Shown piece by piece: positions 7,692 through 14,839 of a stretch of 43,960 nucleotides of DNA. The DNA lies in assembly GCA_046483565.1 (NCBI GenBank), contig JAWOCZ010000033.1, positions 1 through 43,960 on the forward strand, given 5' to 3'. This DNA comes from T1Sed10-7 sp046483565 (GTDB lineage Bacteria; Actinomycetota; Nitriliruptoria; Nitriliruptorales; Nitriliruptoraceae). The position numbers were made by a program, and so were the translations under genes. Every line of letters starts with the position of its first letter. Position 1 is the first letter of the stretch. A model generated the notes under the pieces. The model had not been told where the DNA came from. It saw nothing but the letters and a program-made list of their open reading frames with translations, and made no database searches.

Positions 7692-8048
7692 GTGGAAGTC
7701 AGGTCCTCATCGTGGCGCTCGGGTCCGGGGAGTGGGACCGGGCCGGATGGTAGACCGCCGAGCGGCCGCGACGGCGTCACCGGCACCGCAGGCCACGCCG
7801 TCCCACGGCAAGGCCACCATCGATGGGCACCGGAACCGGCCACGAGAGCACCGGTGGTAGCCTGCCGACGATCACACGCGCCGTCCGACACCGGTCCCCG
7901 GGACGGTCCTCGCCGCTTCGGTCCGAGACGTGGTCCTGGTTCCGCGTCGAGACGGGCGGCCCACCGGCCACGGTGGTCCTGCGGCCGCGAGGGGCGCCGG
8001 TGTGTGGACGAGAGGTGGGGAACAGCCGTGGCGAGAGAGGACACCTCG
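7692..8048. other. Intergenic leader before DAHP synthase
   Basis: A 357-base region between divergent genes. It has a candidate plus-strand -10 TAGCCT at 7858-7863, which would give a long leader of about 170 bases. Inside, CCGTCC pairs with GGACGG and CCACC with GGTGG, so hairpins can form, but no T-run or short leader ORF with its own stop supports classical attenuation. Confidence 0.4.
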
Positions 8049-9119
8049 ATGGTCGTCGTGATGCGTGGTGGCGCCAGCGACACCGACGTGGACAAGGTGG
8101 TACACGCCATCACCGAGGTCGGCGGTGACGCGTTCGTCTCCCGGGGGAAGCACCAGACGATCATCGGCCTGGTCGGCGACCTGACCCAGTTCGCGGAGCT
8201 GCCGCTGCACGCCTTCCCGGGTGTCGAGGACGTGATCCGGGTCAGCAAGCCCTACAAGCTGGTCAGCAACGACGCCCACCCGCGACCCTCGACCGTCTGG
8301 GTCGGTGACTCACCCATCGGTCGGGACACCGTCACCCTGATCGCGGGGCCATGCGCTGTGGAGACCGAGGAACAGACCCGTGCGGCCTGCCACATGGCCA
8401 AGGAGGCCGGCGCCACGATCCTGCGCGGTGGGGCCTACAAACCGCGGACCTCACCGTACGCCTTCCAGGGTCTCGGCGAACCGGGCCTCGATCTGCTCCA
8501 CGCCACCGCGCGCGACCTCCAGCTGCCCTTCGTCACCGAGGTGGTCACCCCCGCCGACGTCGAGACGGTCGCGGCCAAGGCCGACATGCTCCAGGTCGGG
8601 GCGCGCAACATGCAGAACTTCCAGCTGCTGAAGGAGGTCGGCATGGCCGGCCGGCCGGTGCTGCTCAAACGCGGCCTGACCGCCACGATCGACGAGTGGA
8701 TCATGGCAGCGGAGTACATCGCGCAGACCGGCAACCTGCAGATCGTGTTGTGCGAGCGCGGGATCAGGACCTACGAGCCGATGACCCGCAACACCCTCGA
8801 CGTCTCCGCGATCCCCGTGGCGCAGTCGCTGTCGCACCTGCCCATCATCATCGACCCCTCCCACTCCGGCGGCAGGCGTGAGCTGGTCCTCCCGCTGATC
8901 CGTGCCGGCATCGCCGTCGGTGCCGACGGGATCATCGTCGACGTGCACCCCCAGCCGGAGGCTGCGCTGGTGGATGGCCCGCAGGCGCTGGTCAGGGAGG
9001 ACATGGTCCGGCTGCGTGAGACCGTGTCGCGCTTCACCGAGGCCGCGGGGCGCCAGGTCGCCCGCGTCGACCACGAGCGCAGTGTCGGTGCCTGGGGACG
9101 CTCCGCCGCGGGCCTGTGA
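8049..9119 (+). CDS. aroF: 3-deoxy-7-phosphoheptulonate synthase (DAHP synthase)
   Basis: First enzyme of the shikimate pathway: phosphoenolpyruvate plus erythrose 4-phosphate gives DAHP. This is the type I-beta form related to the Thermotoga/Bacillus enzymes. An N-terminal ferredoxin-like regulatory domain (residues 1-70, MVVVMRGGASDTDVDKVV to RVSKPYKLVS) precedes the TIM barrel with GPCAVE, KPRTSPYAFQG, VGARNMQNF, LLKRG, CERGIRTYE, DPSHSGGRRE and VDVHPQPEAA. The ATG at 8049 aligns with the usual family start and has AGAGAGG eight bases before; GTG 8028 in frame with GAGGTGGGG upstream would add seven residues and is a real alternative. The protein is 356 residues, normal for the N-regulated form. 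The N-domain usually gives feedback inhibition by Tyr or Phe. M. tuberculosis uses a different (type II) enzyme at its syntenic aroG, so this may be a replacement. Confidence 0.95.
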   Translation: MVVVMRGGASDTDVDKVVHAITEVGGDAFVSRGKHQTIIGLVGDLTQFAELPLHAFPGVEDVIRVSKPYKLVSNDAHPRPSTVWVGDSPIGRDTVTLIAGPCAVETEEQTRAACHMAKEAGATILRGGAYKPRTSPYAFQGLGEPGLDLLHATARDLQLPFVTEVVTPADVETVAAKADMLQVGARNMQNFQLLKEVGMAGRPVLLKRGLTATIDEWIMAAEYIAQTGNLQIVLCERGIRTYEPMTRNTLDVSAIPVAQSLSHLPIIIDPSHSGGRRELVLPLIRAGIAVGADGIIVDVHPQPEAALVDGPQALVREDMVRLRETVSRFTEAAGRQVARVDHERSVGAWGRSAAGL

Positions 9120-9132
9120 GCCAGGCAGCGGC

Positions 9133-10059
9133 TCAGCCCGCCGACGGCTGACCCCGGTGGGCGTCGTAGGCGGCCCGCAGTGCGGTGTCCAGATCGGTCC
9201 CCGCCGACCAGCCGAGCAGGTGCCGGCACGCGTCGGCGTCGCGCACGATCGCGTCGTGACGTGCCGAGGGCAGCAACCCGAGCGCCAGCGCCGGCTCGAT
9301 CCCGGCTGCGGCCGCCGCCGTCAGCGCCACGGCTTCCGGCGGGAGGTAGGGCACCCGCAGCCGCAGCAGCTCCCGCGCGCCGACGATCCTGCGTGTACGC
9401 CGGACCAGCTCCGCGTAGCTGACCACGTCGGGGCCGCCGACGTCCAGCACCTGACCAGCGGCCAGCGGCTCATCGAGGACCTGGGTGAACAGCTGCAGCA
9501 GGTCGTCCAGCGCGATCGGCTGCGTCAGCGACGCCGACCAGGGCGCCTCCAGCTGGACGGGCAGACGGGCTGCGGCCAGCAGCAGCGCGAAGGAGGCGCT
9601 GCCAGCCCCGAGCACGATGCCGGCCCGCAGCTCCGTGACGGGCACGGGACCCAGCGACAACTCGACGCCGGCCTGCTGGCGCGCGTACAGGTGCCGCGAG
9701 GTGGTGTGGAGCCGGTCCTCGTCAACGAGGCCGCCGAGGTAGATGACGCGACGCAGCCCGGCGAGGTCCGCCCCGTCGCGGAACGCGGCGGCGGCCTGCC
9801 GCTCGCGACGCACCAGGTCGCGGGCGGACGACTCCATCCCGTGGACCAGGTAGTAACCGGCATCCGCACCGTCGGCCGCCCGCAGTACGGCCTGGCCGTC
9901 CTCCACCCGCCCCTGGACGACCCGCACCTCGTCCCGCCACGCGGCCACGAGCCGGGCCGGGTCGCGCACCAGGCACGTCACCGCGTGCCCGGCGGCCAGT
10001 AGCCGTGGGACCAGGGCGCCACCGACGAAGCCGGTCGCGCCGGTGACGAGCAGTCGCAC
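9133..10059 (-). CDS. NAD(P)-binding epimerase/SDR protein
   Basis: A 308-residue atypical short-chain dehydrogenase. The Rossmann start is VRLLVTGATGFVGGALVPRL (GXXGXXG), then LVRDPARL, the charged strand VVQGRVEDG, and AGYYLVHGM, a hallmark of the actinobacterial NAD(P)H-binding family often annotated as epimerase or DUF2867-related. Later LRAGIVLGAGSASF and the LDVGGPDVVSYAEL segment match the same group. A YxxxK catalytic pair is not evident, so it may bind the cofactor without classical SDR chemistry. GTG start at 10059, with GGAGG at 10065-10069. The frame is open to 10221, but that part is low-complexity repeat. It converges on the DAHP synthase gene with 13 bases between them. Substrate unknown. 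Confidence 0.8.
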   Translation of the reverse strand: MRLLVTGATGFVGGALVPRLLAAGHAVTCLVRDPARLVAAWRDEVRVVQGRVEDGQAVLRAADGADAGYYLVHGMESSARDLVRRERQAAAAFRDGADLAGLRRVIYLGGLVDEDRLHTTSRHLYARQQAGVELSLGPVPVTELRAGIVLGAGSASFALLLAAARLPVQLEAPWSASLTQPIALDDLLQLFTQVLDEPLAAGQVLDVGGPDVVSYAELVRRTRRIVGARELLRLRVPYLPPEAVALTAAAAAGIEPALALGLLPSARHDAIVRDADACRHLLGWSAGTDLDTALRAAYDAHRGQPSAG

Positions 10060-10080
10060 GCTGCCTCCTGTCGGCTGGCG

Positions 10081-10144
10081 GGTCGTCGTCGTGCGGGGTC
10101 GTCGAGCGGGGGTCGTCGTCGAGCGGCGGTCGTCGTCGCGCGGG
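10081..10144. repeat. Degenerate tandem repeats, about 14-17 bp
   Basis: Four imperfect units beginning GGTCGTCG (10081-10096, 10097-10110, 10111-10127, 10128-10144), each ending in GCGG or similar. They fill the gap between two minus-strand genes. Confidence 0.75.
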
Positions 10145-10160
10145 CGCTCGGCGGCGACGT

Positions 10161-11207
10161 TCAGCTCGGGGGGTCGTGCGGATGCAGCGCGGAGGCCAAC
10201 AGCGCCGCTGCCCGCTGGCACTGGTCAGCGCTCACGTCGAGGTGGGTGACCAGCCGCAGCAGGTGCGGGCCCATGGCACCGACCCGCACGCCCTCGCGGG
10301 CAAGTTCGTCGATCACCGAGGCGGCGGTTCGGTCGCCGGTCGGGACGTAGACGATGTTGGTGGTGACCGCTGCCGGGTCGAGCAACCCGGGCTGTGCGGT
10401 GGCCAGCGTCGTCGCCATGGCCCGAGCGTTGTCGTGGTCCTCGACCAGCCGCTCACGGTGGTGCTCGAGCGCGTGGGAACCGGCTGCCGCCAGGATGCCC
10501 GCCTGACGCATCGCACCGCCGAAGCGGCGCCGCCACCGCCGGGCACGGTCGATGACCTCGGCGTCACCGACGGCCAGCGAACCGACGGGCGCGCCGAGCC
10601 CCTTCGACAGGCACACGCTGAACGCGGTGAAGGTGCGCCCGACGGCCACCGGATCCTCCCCGGTCGCTGCCAGCGCGTTCCAGAGCCGGGCGCCGTCGGC
10701 GTGGAAGGGCACCCCCCGCTCGTCGGCGATCGCGCGCAGTTCGGCGAGTCGTTCGAGACCGTGCACGGCCCCGCCGCCACGGTTGGTGGTCTCCTCGACC
10801 GAGATGGCGCCCACCTCGGTGTTGGGGAACCCGACGGGACGCAGGGCGGCGCGCACGTCATCGGCCGTCAGCCGACCGCGGTCACCGTCCACGGTACGGA
10901 ACTGGACCTGCGCGTTGATGGCGGCCGCCCCGAGCTCGTAGGCGACGATGTGGGCGGTGGCCTCGCACACGACCTCGCTGCCCGGGGGCACCAGGGAGCG
11001 GAGCAGGATCTGGGTCGCCATGACCCCGGTCGGCGTGAACACGGCGGCCTCGCGGCCGAAGAGTGCCGCGACCTCGGCCTCCAGCGCCGTGACGCTGGGG
11101 TCCTCGCCGTACTGGTCATCGCCGACCTCGGCCGCCGCCATCGCCCGCCGCATCGCCGGGGTGGGGCGTGTGACCGTGTCCGAGCGCAGATCGATCTCAC
11201 CGCTCAT
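10161..11207 (-). CDS. ltaE: Low-specificity L-threonine aldolase
   Basis: PLP-dependent enzyme that splits L-threonine (and allo-threonine) into glycine and acetaldehyde. The 348 residues show the family landmarks: IDLRSDTVTRPTPAMRRAM at the start, the GDDQYGEDP loop, FTPTGVMATQ, ISVEETTNRGGG, FHADGARLWNA (the Asp binding the pyridine N) and the Schiff-base lysine in SVCLSKGLGAPVGS. ATG start at 11207, overlapping the stop of the upstream phosphatase gene by four bases (ATGA), so they are coupled. The upstream partner is an inositol-phosphatase-like enzyme, with no obvious shared pathway. It could supply glycine for the GcvT-dependent one-carbon flow also encoded in the window. Full length. 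Confidence 0.94.
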   Translation of the reverse strand: MSGEIDLRSDTVTRPTPAMRRAMAAAEVGDDQYGEDPSVTALEAEVAALFGREAAVFTPTGVMATQILLRSLVPPGSEVVCEATAHIVAYELGAAAINAQVQFRTVDGDRGRLTADDVRAALRPVGFPNTEVGAISVEETTNRGGGAVHGLERLAELRAIADERGVPFHADGARLWNALAATGEDPVAVGRTFTAFSVCLSKGLGAPVGSLAVGDAEVIDRARRWRRRFGGAMRQAGILAAAGSHALEHHRERLVEDHDNARAMATTLATAQPGLLDPAAVTTNIVYVPTGDRTAASVIDELAREGVRVGAMGPHLLRLVTHLDVSADQCQRAAALLASALHPHDPPS

Positions 11208-12040
11208 GTCGGTTCCGAGACGAACTCGAGCACGGCGTCGTGCATGGTGCGCCCGCCGGCGACGAGCCCGGGTTGGCGTGCGCCTCCCAGCTCGCGGTCG
11301 AGTTCGGTGACCACGCCACCGGCCTCGATCACCAGCAGGCGGCCCGCAGCCCAGTCCCAGGGTTGCAGGGCGAACTCGACGTAGGCATCCGCGCGGCCGG
11401 CAGCCACCCACGCCAGGTCCAACGCCGCCGCTCCCCCACGGCGCAGGTCCCGGAACCGGTCCAGCAGCCCGGGGACCTCTCGCCCCCAGTCGGTACGAAC
11501 CGCGCGGTCGTAGGCGAACCCGGTACAGACCAGGCCGTGCGCGGGGTCGGACACCTCACGGACCTGCAGCCGCCGCTCCCCCAACCACGCACCCTGCCCG
11601 CGAGCCGCGTGGAAGACCTCGCCGCTGGTCGGCTGCACGATGGCCCCGGCGACGGTCCCGTCGGCGTCGACGCAGGCCACCGAGACGCACCACAGCGGCC
11701 AGCCGTAGAGGAAGTTGACGGTCCCATCGAGCGGATCGATGACCCAGGTGCGGCCGGTGCTGCCCGGTCTGGGGTCCTGTCCCTCCTCGGCGAGGATCCC
11801 GTCGTCGGGCCGGGCCGCCAGCAACGAGGTGACGATGGCCCGCTCCGCCGCGGCGTCGGCGGCGGAGACCGGATCGGTGGCGCTGCTCTTGTGCTCGACG
11901 TCGAGGTCGGCCCCCTCGGCCAGATCCCGAGCGAAACGCAGCAGGAGCTCACCGGCACGAATCGCGGCCTCGACCGCCAGTTCGCGCAGGTCGTCGGCTG
12001 GGACCTCGGCGCCGATCGAGGCGCCGATCGAGGTGCCCAT
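11204..12040 (-). CDS. Inositol monophosphatase family protein
   Basis: A 278-residue metal-dependent phosphatase of the IMPase/SuhB/HisN superfamily. Metal motif 1 is EEGQD (LAEEGQDP) with the preceding E from VEHKSSATDPVSAADAAAE; motif 2 is WVIDPLDGTVNFLYG (DPLDGT); motif 3 is PWDWAAGRLLVIEAGG. All key acids are present. This fold removes phosphate from inositol 1-phosphate, histidinol phosphate or 3',5'-bisphosphates; the exact substrate cannot be set here. In an organism with a PimB' homologue, inositol for phosphatidylinositol is a reasonable guess. ATG at 12040 has AGGAG about six bases before. The N-terminus has a short duplicated SIGASIGA. The gene overlaps the threonine aldolase start by four bases. 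Confidence 0.92.
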   Translation of the reverse strand: MGTSIGASIGAEVPADDLRELAVEAAIRAGELLLRFARDLAEGADLDVEHKSSATDPVSAADAAAERAIVTSLLAARPDDGILAEEGQDPRPGSTGRTWVIDPLDGTVNFLYGWPLWCVSVACVDADGTVAGAIVQPTSGEVFHAARGQGAWLGERRLQVREVSDPAHGLVCTGFAYDRAVRTDWGREVPGLLDRFRDLRRGGAAALDLAWVAAGRADAYVEFALQPWDWAAGRLLVIEAGGVVTELDRELGGARQPGLVAGGRTMHDAVLEFVSEPT

Positions 12041-12098
12041 GATCGCTCCTGTGGATCGGGTGGTGGGCGGTGACGGGGAGCCGGCACCGCACGACCCG

Positions 12099-12104
12099 AG
12101 CCTA
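12099..12104 (-). promoter_or_regulatory. Candidate -10 for the IMPase-threonine aldolase operon
   Basis: Minus-strand TAGGCT about 60 bases before the ATG at 12040 fits the TAGNNT pattern seen before several genes here. No clear -35. Confidence 0.35.
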
Positions 12105-12214
12105 CTGGCGGTGCCGTCGGGCTCCGGGTCATCCACAGGGACGCGCCGATCCGTCACCACCTCGCGGCGCACCGGGGCCAGGCTGGACCCACCACCGAGC
12201 CGAGGAGCCACGCC

Positions 12215-12835
12215 ATGGACCTGGACACCCCGCCGCTTCGCAGCTGGAGCGACGTCGAGACGTTCCTGCTGGACGATGCCACGCGCGATCTGTCGGTGGG
12301 GGTCGGCCCGCTGCCGACGCTGGCCGCCGCCATCGGTGACGAGGTGGTGGCGCTGGTCACCCTGCGCCCCTTCGACGACACCGGTCCGGTCCCGGCGCTG
12401 GTCGAGGTGCTCGCCCTGCTCCTGCCGCTCGGCGTGGACCGGGTGGCACTGCGGCTCACCGGGCGTGCCTGGTCCACCCTGGACCCGATCCCGCCGGTCG
12501 GCGAGGATGGCGACCTGCGAGCCCGCGTGCTGGTGCTGGTGCGGGCTGATGGCCGGCCCCGACCCTGCCGGATCTCCAGTCAGCTCCACGAGCTGCAGCC
12601 CGAGCCCACATCACAGGGTTGGACGCTCGGCGCTGCGATCACCGACGCCGAGGAGCAGCCGGCGGCCCCCCTGCTCGAGGCACTCGGCATCCTGCTGGAC
12701 CGCCGTGACGAACTGCAGGAGGACATGACCTCAGCGACCCTGGTGGCCCAACTGGGCCGGATCCTGTTGCTCGGTCACGAGCTGGCGCTGGCGCCGGAGC
12801 TCGCGTTCCAGCTCACCGCGGCCAGCACCGGTTGA
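12215..12835 (+). CDS. Conserved-looking hypothetical protein
   Basis: A 206-residue soluble protein that I do not recognise. ATG 12215 follows CGAGGAGCC, a good ribosome site. Composition is acidic with many Leu; alternating strands (DEVVALVTLRPFD, later VDRVALRLTGRAW and LRARVLVLVRADG) suggest an alpha/beta domain, ending with two helices (ALGILLDRRDELQED and LGRILLLGHELALA). No signal peptide, membrane helix or catalytic motif; one cysteine. It is followed at 74 bases by msrB on the same strand. Codon use looks like its neighbours. Confidence 0.75.
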   Translation: MDLDTPPLRSWSDVETFLLDDATRDLSVGVGPLPTLAAAIGDEVVALVTLRPFDDTGPVPALVEVLALLLPLGVDRVALRLTGRAWSTLDPIPPVGEDGDLRARVLVLVRADGRPRPCRISSQLHELQPEPTSQGWTLGAAITDAEEQPAAPLLEALGILLDRRDELQEDMTSATLVAQLGRILLLGHELALAPELAFQLTAASTG

Positions 12836-12857
12836 CCCGGAGCGGGCCGCTCCCGAT

Positions 12858-12897
12858 GCTGACGCCCACGAGCCGACGCTCACGCCCACGAGCCCAG
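12858..12897. repeat. 20-bp tandem duplication before msrB
   Basis: Two adjacent 20-base units, 12858-12877 and 12878-12897, match at 17 positions and share ACGCCCACGAGCC. They sit just upstream of the msrB ribosome site. Confidence 0.8.
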
Positions 12898-12909
12898 GAA
12901 GGCAGCAGG

Positions 12910-13317
12910 ATGACGGACCGACGCGAGTGGACCGAGGCCCAGTGGCGCGACGCCCTCGATCCCGAGGCGTTCCAGGTGCTGCGGCAGGCCGGGACGGAAC
13001 GTCCCTTCACCGGCGCCTACTGGGACACCACCACACCCGGCATCTACCGGTGCCGCGGCTGCGGAGCCGTGCTGTTCCGATCGGACACCAAGTTCGATGC
13101 CCACTGCGGCTGGCCGAGCTTCTTCGCACCCGAGGATCAGGAGGCGATCACCCTCCACGAGGACCGTGCCCTCGGGATGCGTCGGGTCGAGGTGCGCTGC
13201 GCAGCGTGCGACGGTCACCTCGGACACGTCTTCGACGACGCTCCCGACCAGCCCACCGGGTTGCGCTACTGCATCAACTCGGCGTCGCTGGAGCTCGAGC
13301 CCGACGCATCGGGATGA
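12910..13317 (+). CDS. msrB: Peptide-methionine (R)-S-oxide reductase
   Basis: Repairs oxidised methionine (R-sulfoxide) in proteins. The 135 residues carry the full MsrB signature: FTGAYWDTTTPGIYRC, zinc ligands C48/C51 (CRGC) and C97/C100 (CAAC), KFDAHCGWPSFF, GHLGHVF and the catalytic RYCINSASL with C121. C66 in the HCGWPS loop may act as the resolving cysteine. ATG 12910 with GAAGG eight or so bases upstream. The length is normal for a stand-alone MsrB and no MsrA domain is fused. Cytoplasmic, no signal peptide. It converges on the acyltransferase gene with 18 bases between stops. Confidence 0.96.
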   Translation: MTDRREWTEAQWRDALDPEAFQVLRQAGTERPFTGAYWDTTTPGIYRCRGCGAVLFRSDTKFDAHCGWPSFFAPEDQEAITLHEDRALGMRRVEVRCAACDGHLGHVFDDAPDQPTGLRYCINSASLELEPDASG

Positions 13318-13335
13318 GCCCAGCTGCCGTGCCGG

Positions 13336-14052
13336 TCAGCTCGCGTCGTCGGAATCGAGGTCGCCGTCGACGCTGACCTCGCCGGACTTGACCTTCGCCC
13401 CGTACTCGTCGACGTACTCCTGCTCCGAGAGCAGCATGATCTCGTACATCAACTCATCGGTGGCCGAACGCAGTACGAACGGGTCGTCGCGCCGCTCGTA
13501 GTACCGGCTCAGGTCGAGCGGGTTGCCGTAGCGCATCAGGACCGGCCCACGCCTCGGGATGCGGGCACCGGTCGGCAGGGCCTGATCGGTGCCCTGGATG
13601 CCGCAGGGGATGATCGGCACCTGGGCTTCGAGCGCCATACGCACCGGCCCGGTCTTGCCCCGGTACAGCCGTCCGTCCGGGCTCCGGGTGCCCTCCGGGT
13701 AGATGCCGAGCAGCTCACCGCTACGGAGGATCTCCACCCCCGTCGCCAGGCTCGCGTCGCCCTCGCCCTGCCCGCGTCGCAGCGGTACGACGCCGGTCCC
13801 CTGGAAGAACCACTTGGTCCGCCACGAGTCCCAGTAGTCCGCCTTGCCCAGGAAGTACACCGGTCGGGGCACGTTCATCGGCAGCACGAGCGAGTCGATG
13901 AACGAGAGGTGGTTGCAGGCCAGGATCGCCGGTTCCACGGGCGGGACGCGCTCCAGGCCCTCCACCGTGACCTGGAGGTAGGGGTTGAGCACCGGTGGCA
14001 ACGCGCGCTTGAGGCCCCGGTACATCGGTGGTGCATCCCGCATGCCCGCCAC
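13336..14052 (-). CDS. plsC: 1-acyl-sn-glycerol-3-phosphate acyltransferase (PlsC-like)
   Basis: Membrane-associated acyltransferase that adds the second acyl chain in phospholipid synthesis, or a related lipid. Motif I is NHLSFIDSLVLP (HX4D with N before H), motif II region KWFFQGTGVVPLRRG, motif III YPEGTRSPDG and motif IV VPIIPCGIQGT. The GTG at 14052 is favoured because GAGGAG lies six bases before it; ATGs at 14043 and 14025 are alternatives and give nearly the same protein (about 230-238 residues). The C-terminal tail, after MYEIMLLSEQEYVDEYGA, is acidic and not part of the catalytic domain. In M. tuberculosis the comparable gene Rv2182c lies close to the ATPase and pimB' genes, matching this order. 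Confidence 0.92.
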   Translation of the reverse strand: MAGMRDAPPMYRGLKRALPPVLNPYLQVTVEGLERVPPVEPAILACNHLSFIDSLVLPMNVPRPVYFLGKADYWDSWRTKWFFQGTGVVPLRRGQGEGDASLATGVEILRSGELLGIYPEGTRSPDGRLYRGKTGPVRMALEAQVPIIPCGIQGTDQALPTGARIPRRGPVLMRYGNPLDLSRYYERRDDPFVLRSATDELMYEIMLLSEQEYVDEYGAKVKSGEVSVDGDLDSDDAS

Positions 14053-14212
14053 ATCTGTCTCCTCACCGGTGGTCACCGGATCGCTGGCTCCGTCTTCCCC
14101 TGGTTCCCCTGGTCGGGCTTGGTCGGGCTCCGGCACGACCGACCGGCTCCCTCGGCATCCCCGATGGTGCCTCACCGGCCCCGCTCACGCGGTGGGGGGG
14201 CTGCCATCTCGC

Positions 14213-14219
14213 TAGCCTA
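14213..14219. promoter_or_regulatory. Overlapping divergent -10 elements
   Basis: Plus strand TAGCCT (14213-14218) and minus strand TAGGCT (14214-14219) share five base pairs. They could start the plus-strand membrane protein (14327) and the minus-strand plsC (14052) in a mutually exclusive way. No clear -35 on either side. Confidence 0.4.
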
Positions 14220-14326
14220 GGGAGGCACCCGGGGGCCGTCGAGCCTCGAACCCCACGGGCCCGCGCGACCGGACAGCACACCGGCACGACGGGGAGAGCT
14301 GCGCGCAGGACGGATCCGGAGGAACT

Positions 14327-14794
14327 GTGGCCGAGGACATGGGCACCTGGCCCCCAGAGCAGGCGACCGTCCTGCTCGAGGCGCTGAGCGAGGCTGGTCT
14401 CACACCCGAGGCCAAACGCACCCGTGAGGGGGTGTCGGTCACGGTCCCCGACGACCAGTCCGACGAGGCGCACCGGCAACTCGTCGCCAACATGGACCGG
14501 ATCGCCAGCGCCGCCCGACAGCCGAAGGGCCAGGGCGGCCGCGGGCGCGAGCCACGGCCGGTCAAGGGCGTCGACCACAGCCAGCCGAAGGACCCCCAGC
14601 AGCTCGCCTCCGAGCGGCTCCAGAGGATCGCCCGTCCGGTCGGCCTGCTCCTGATCGCGCTGTTGGTCCTGGTCACGGTCGGGCCCCGCAGTCCGGTGGT
14701 CGCGTTCCTGATCCTCGGGGTGGTGATCTACCTCATCGGGAAGCGGGCCCAGCAGCAGGGCGGTGGCAGCGGGGGCTCCGGCCCGATCAGGTGA
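14327..14794 (+). CDS. Small membrane protein with N-terminal alpha/beta domain
   Basis: A 155-residue protein. GTG 14327 follows GGAGG (14318-14322). Residues 1-65 look like a small alpha/beta domain (EQATVLLEALSEAGLTPEA, then GVSVTVPDDQSDEAHRQL) reminiscent of DUF2007-type signalling domains. A basic Gln/Gly-rich linker (KGQGGRGREPRPVKG) follows, then two membrane helices (about 102-117 and 122-138) and a Gly/Ser-rich end. No enzyme motif. It is alone on its strand between plsC and the S9 peptidase. Role unknown. Confidence 0.75.
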   Translation: MAEDMGTWPPEQATVLLEALSEAGLTPEAKRTREGVSVTVPDDQSDEAHRQLVANMDRIASAARQPKGQGGRGREPRPVKGVDHSQPKDPQQLASERLQRIARPVGLLLIALLVLVTVGPRSPVVAFLILGVVIYLIGKRAQQQGGGSGGSGPIR

Positions 14795-14839
14795 CCGGAG
14801 GTCCAGGAGCCGCGTCGGCGCGCGGCCGGGACCCGGCGC

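Noticed and set aside
7915..7960. Codons for W-S-W-F upstream of DAHP synthase, like an aromatic attenuator leader peptide
   Set aside because: The frame has no short ORF: it stays open past the DAHP synthase start to 8128, and no terminator-like hairpin with a T-run follows.
11240..12073. Plus-strand ORF of 277 codons
   Set aside because: It is the shadow of the inositol monophosphatase gene, which has full catalytic motifs on the other strand.
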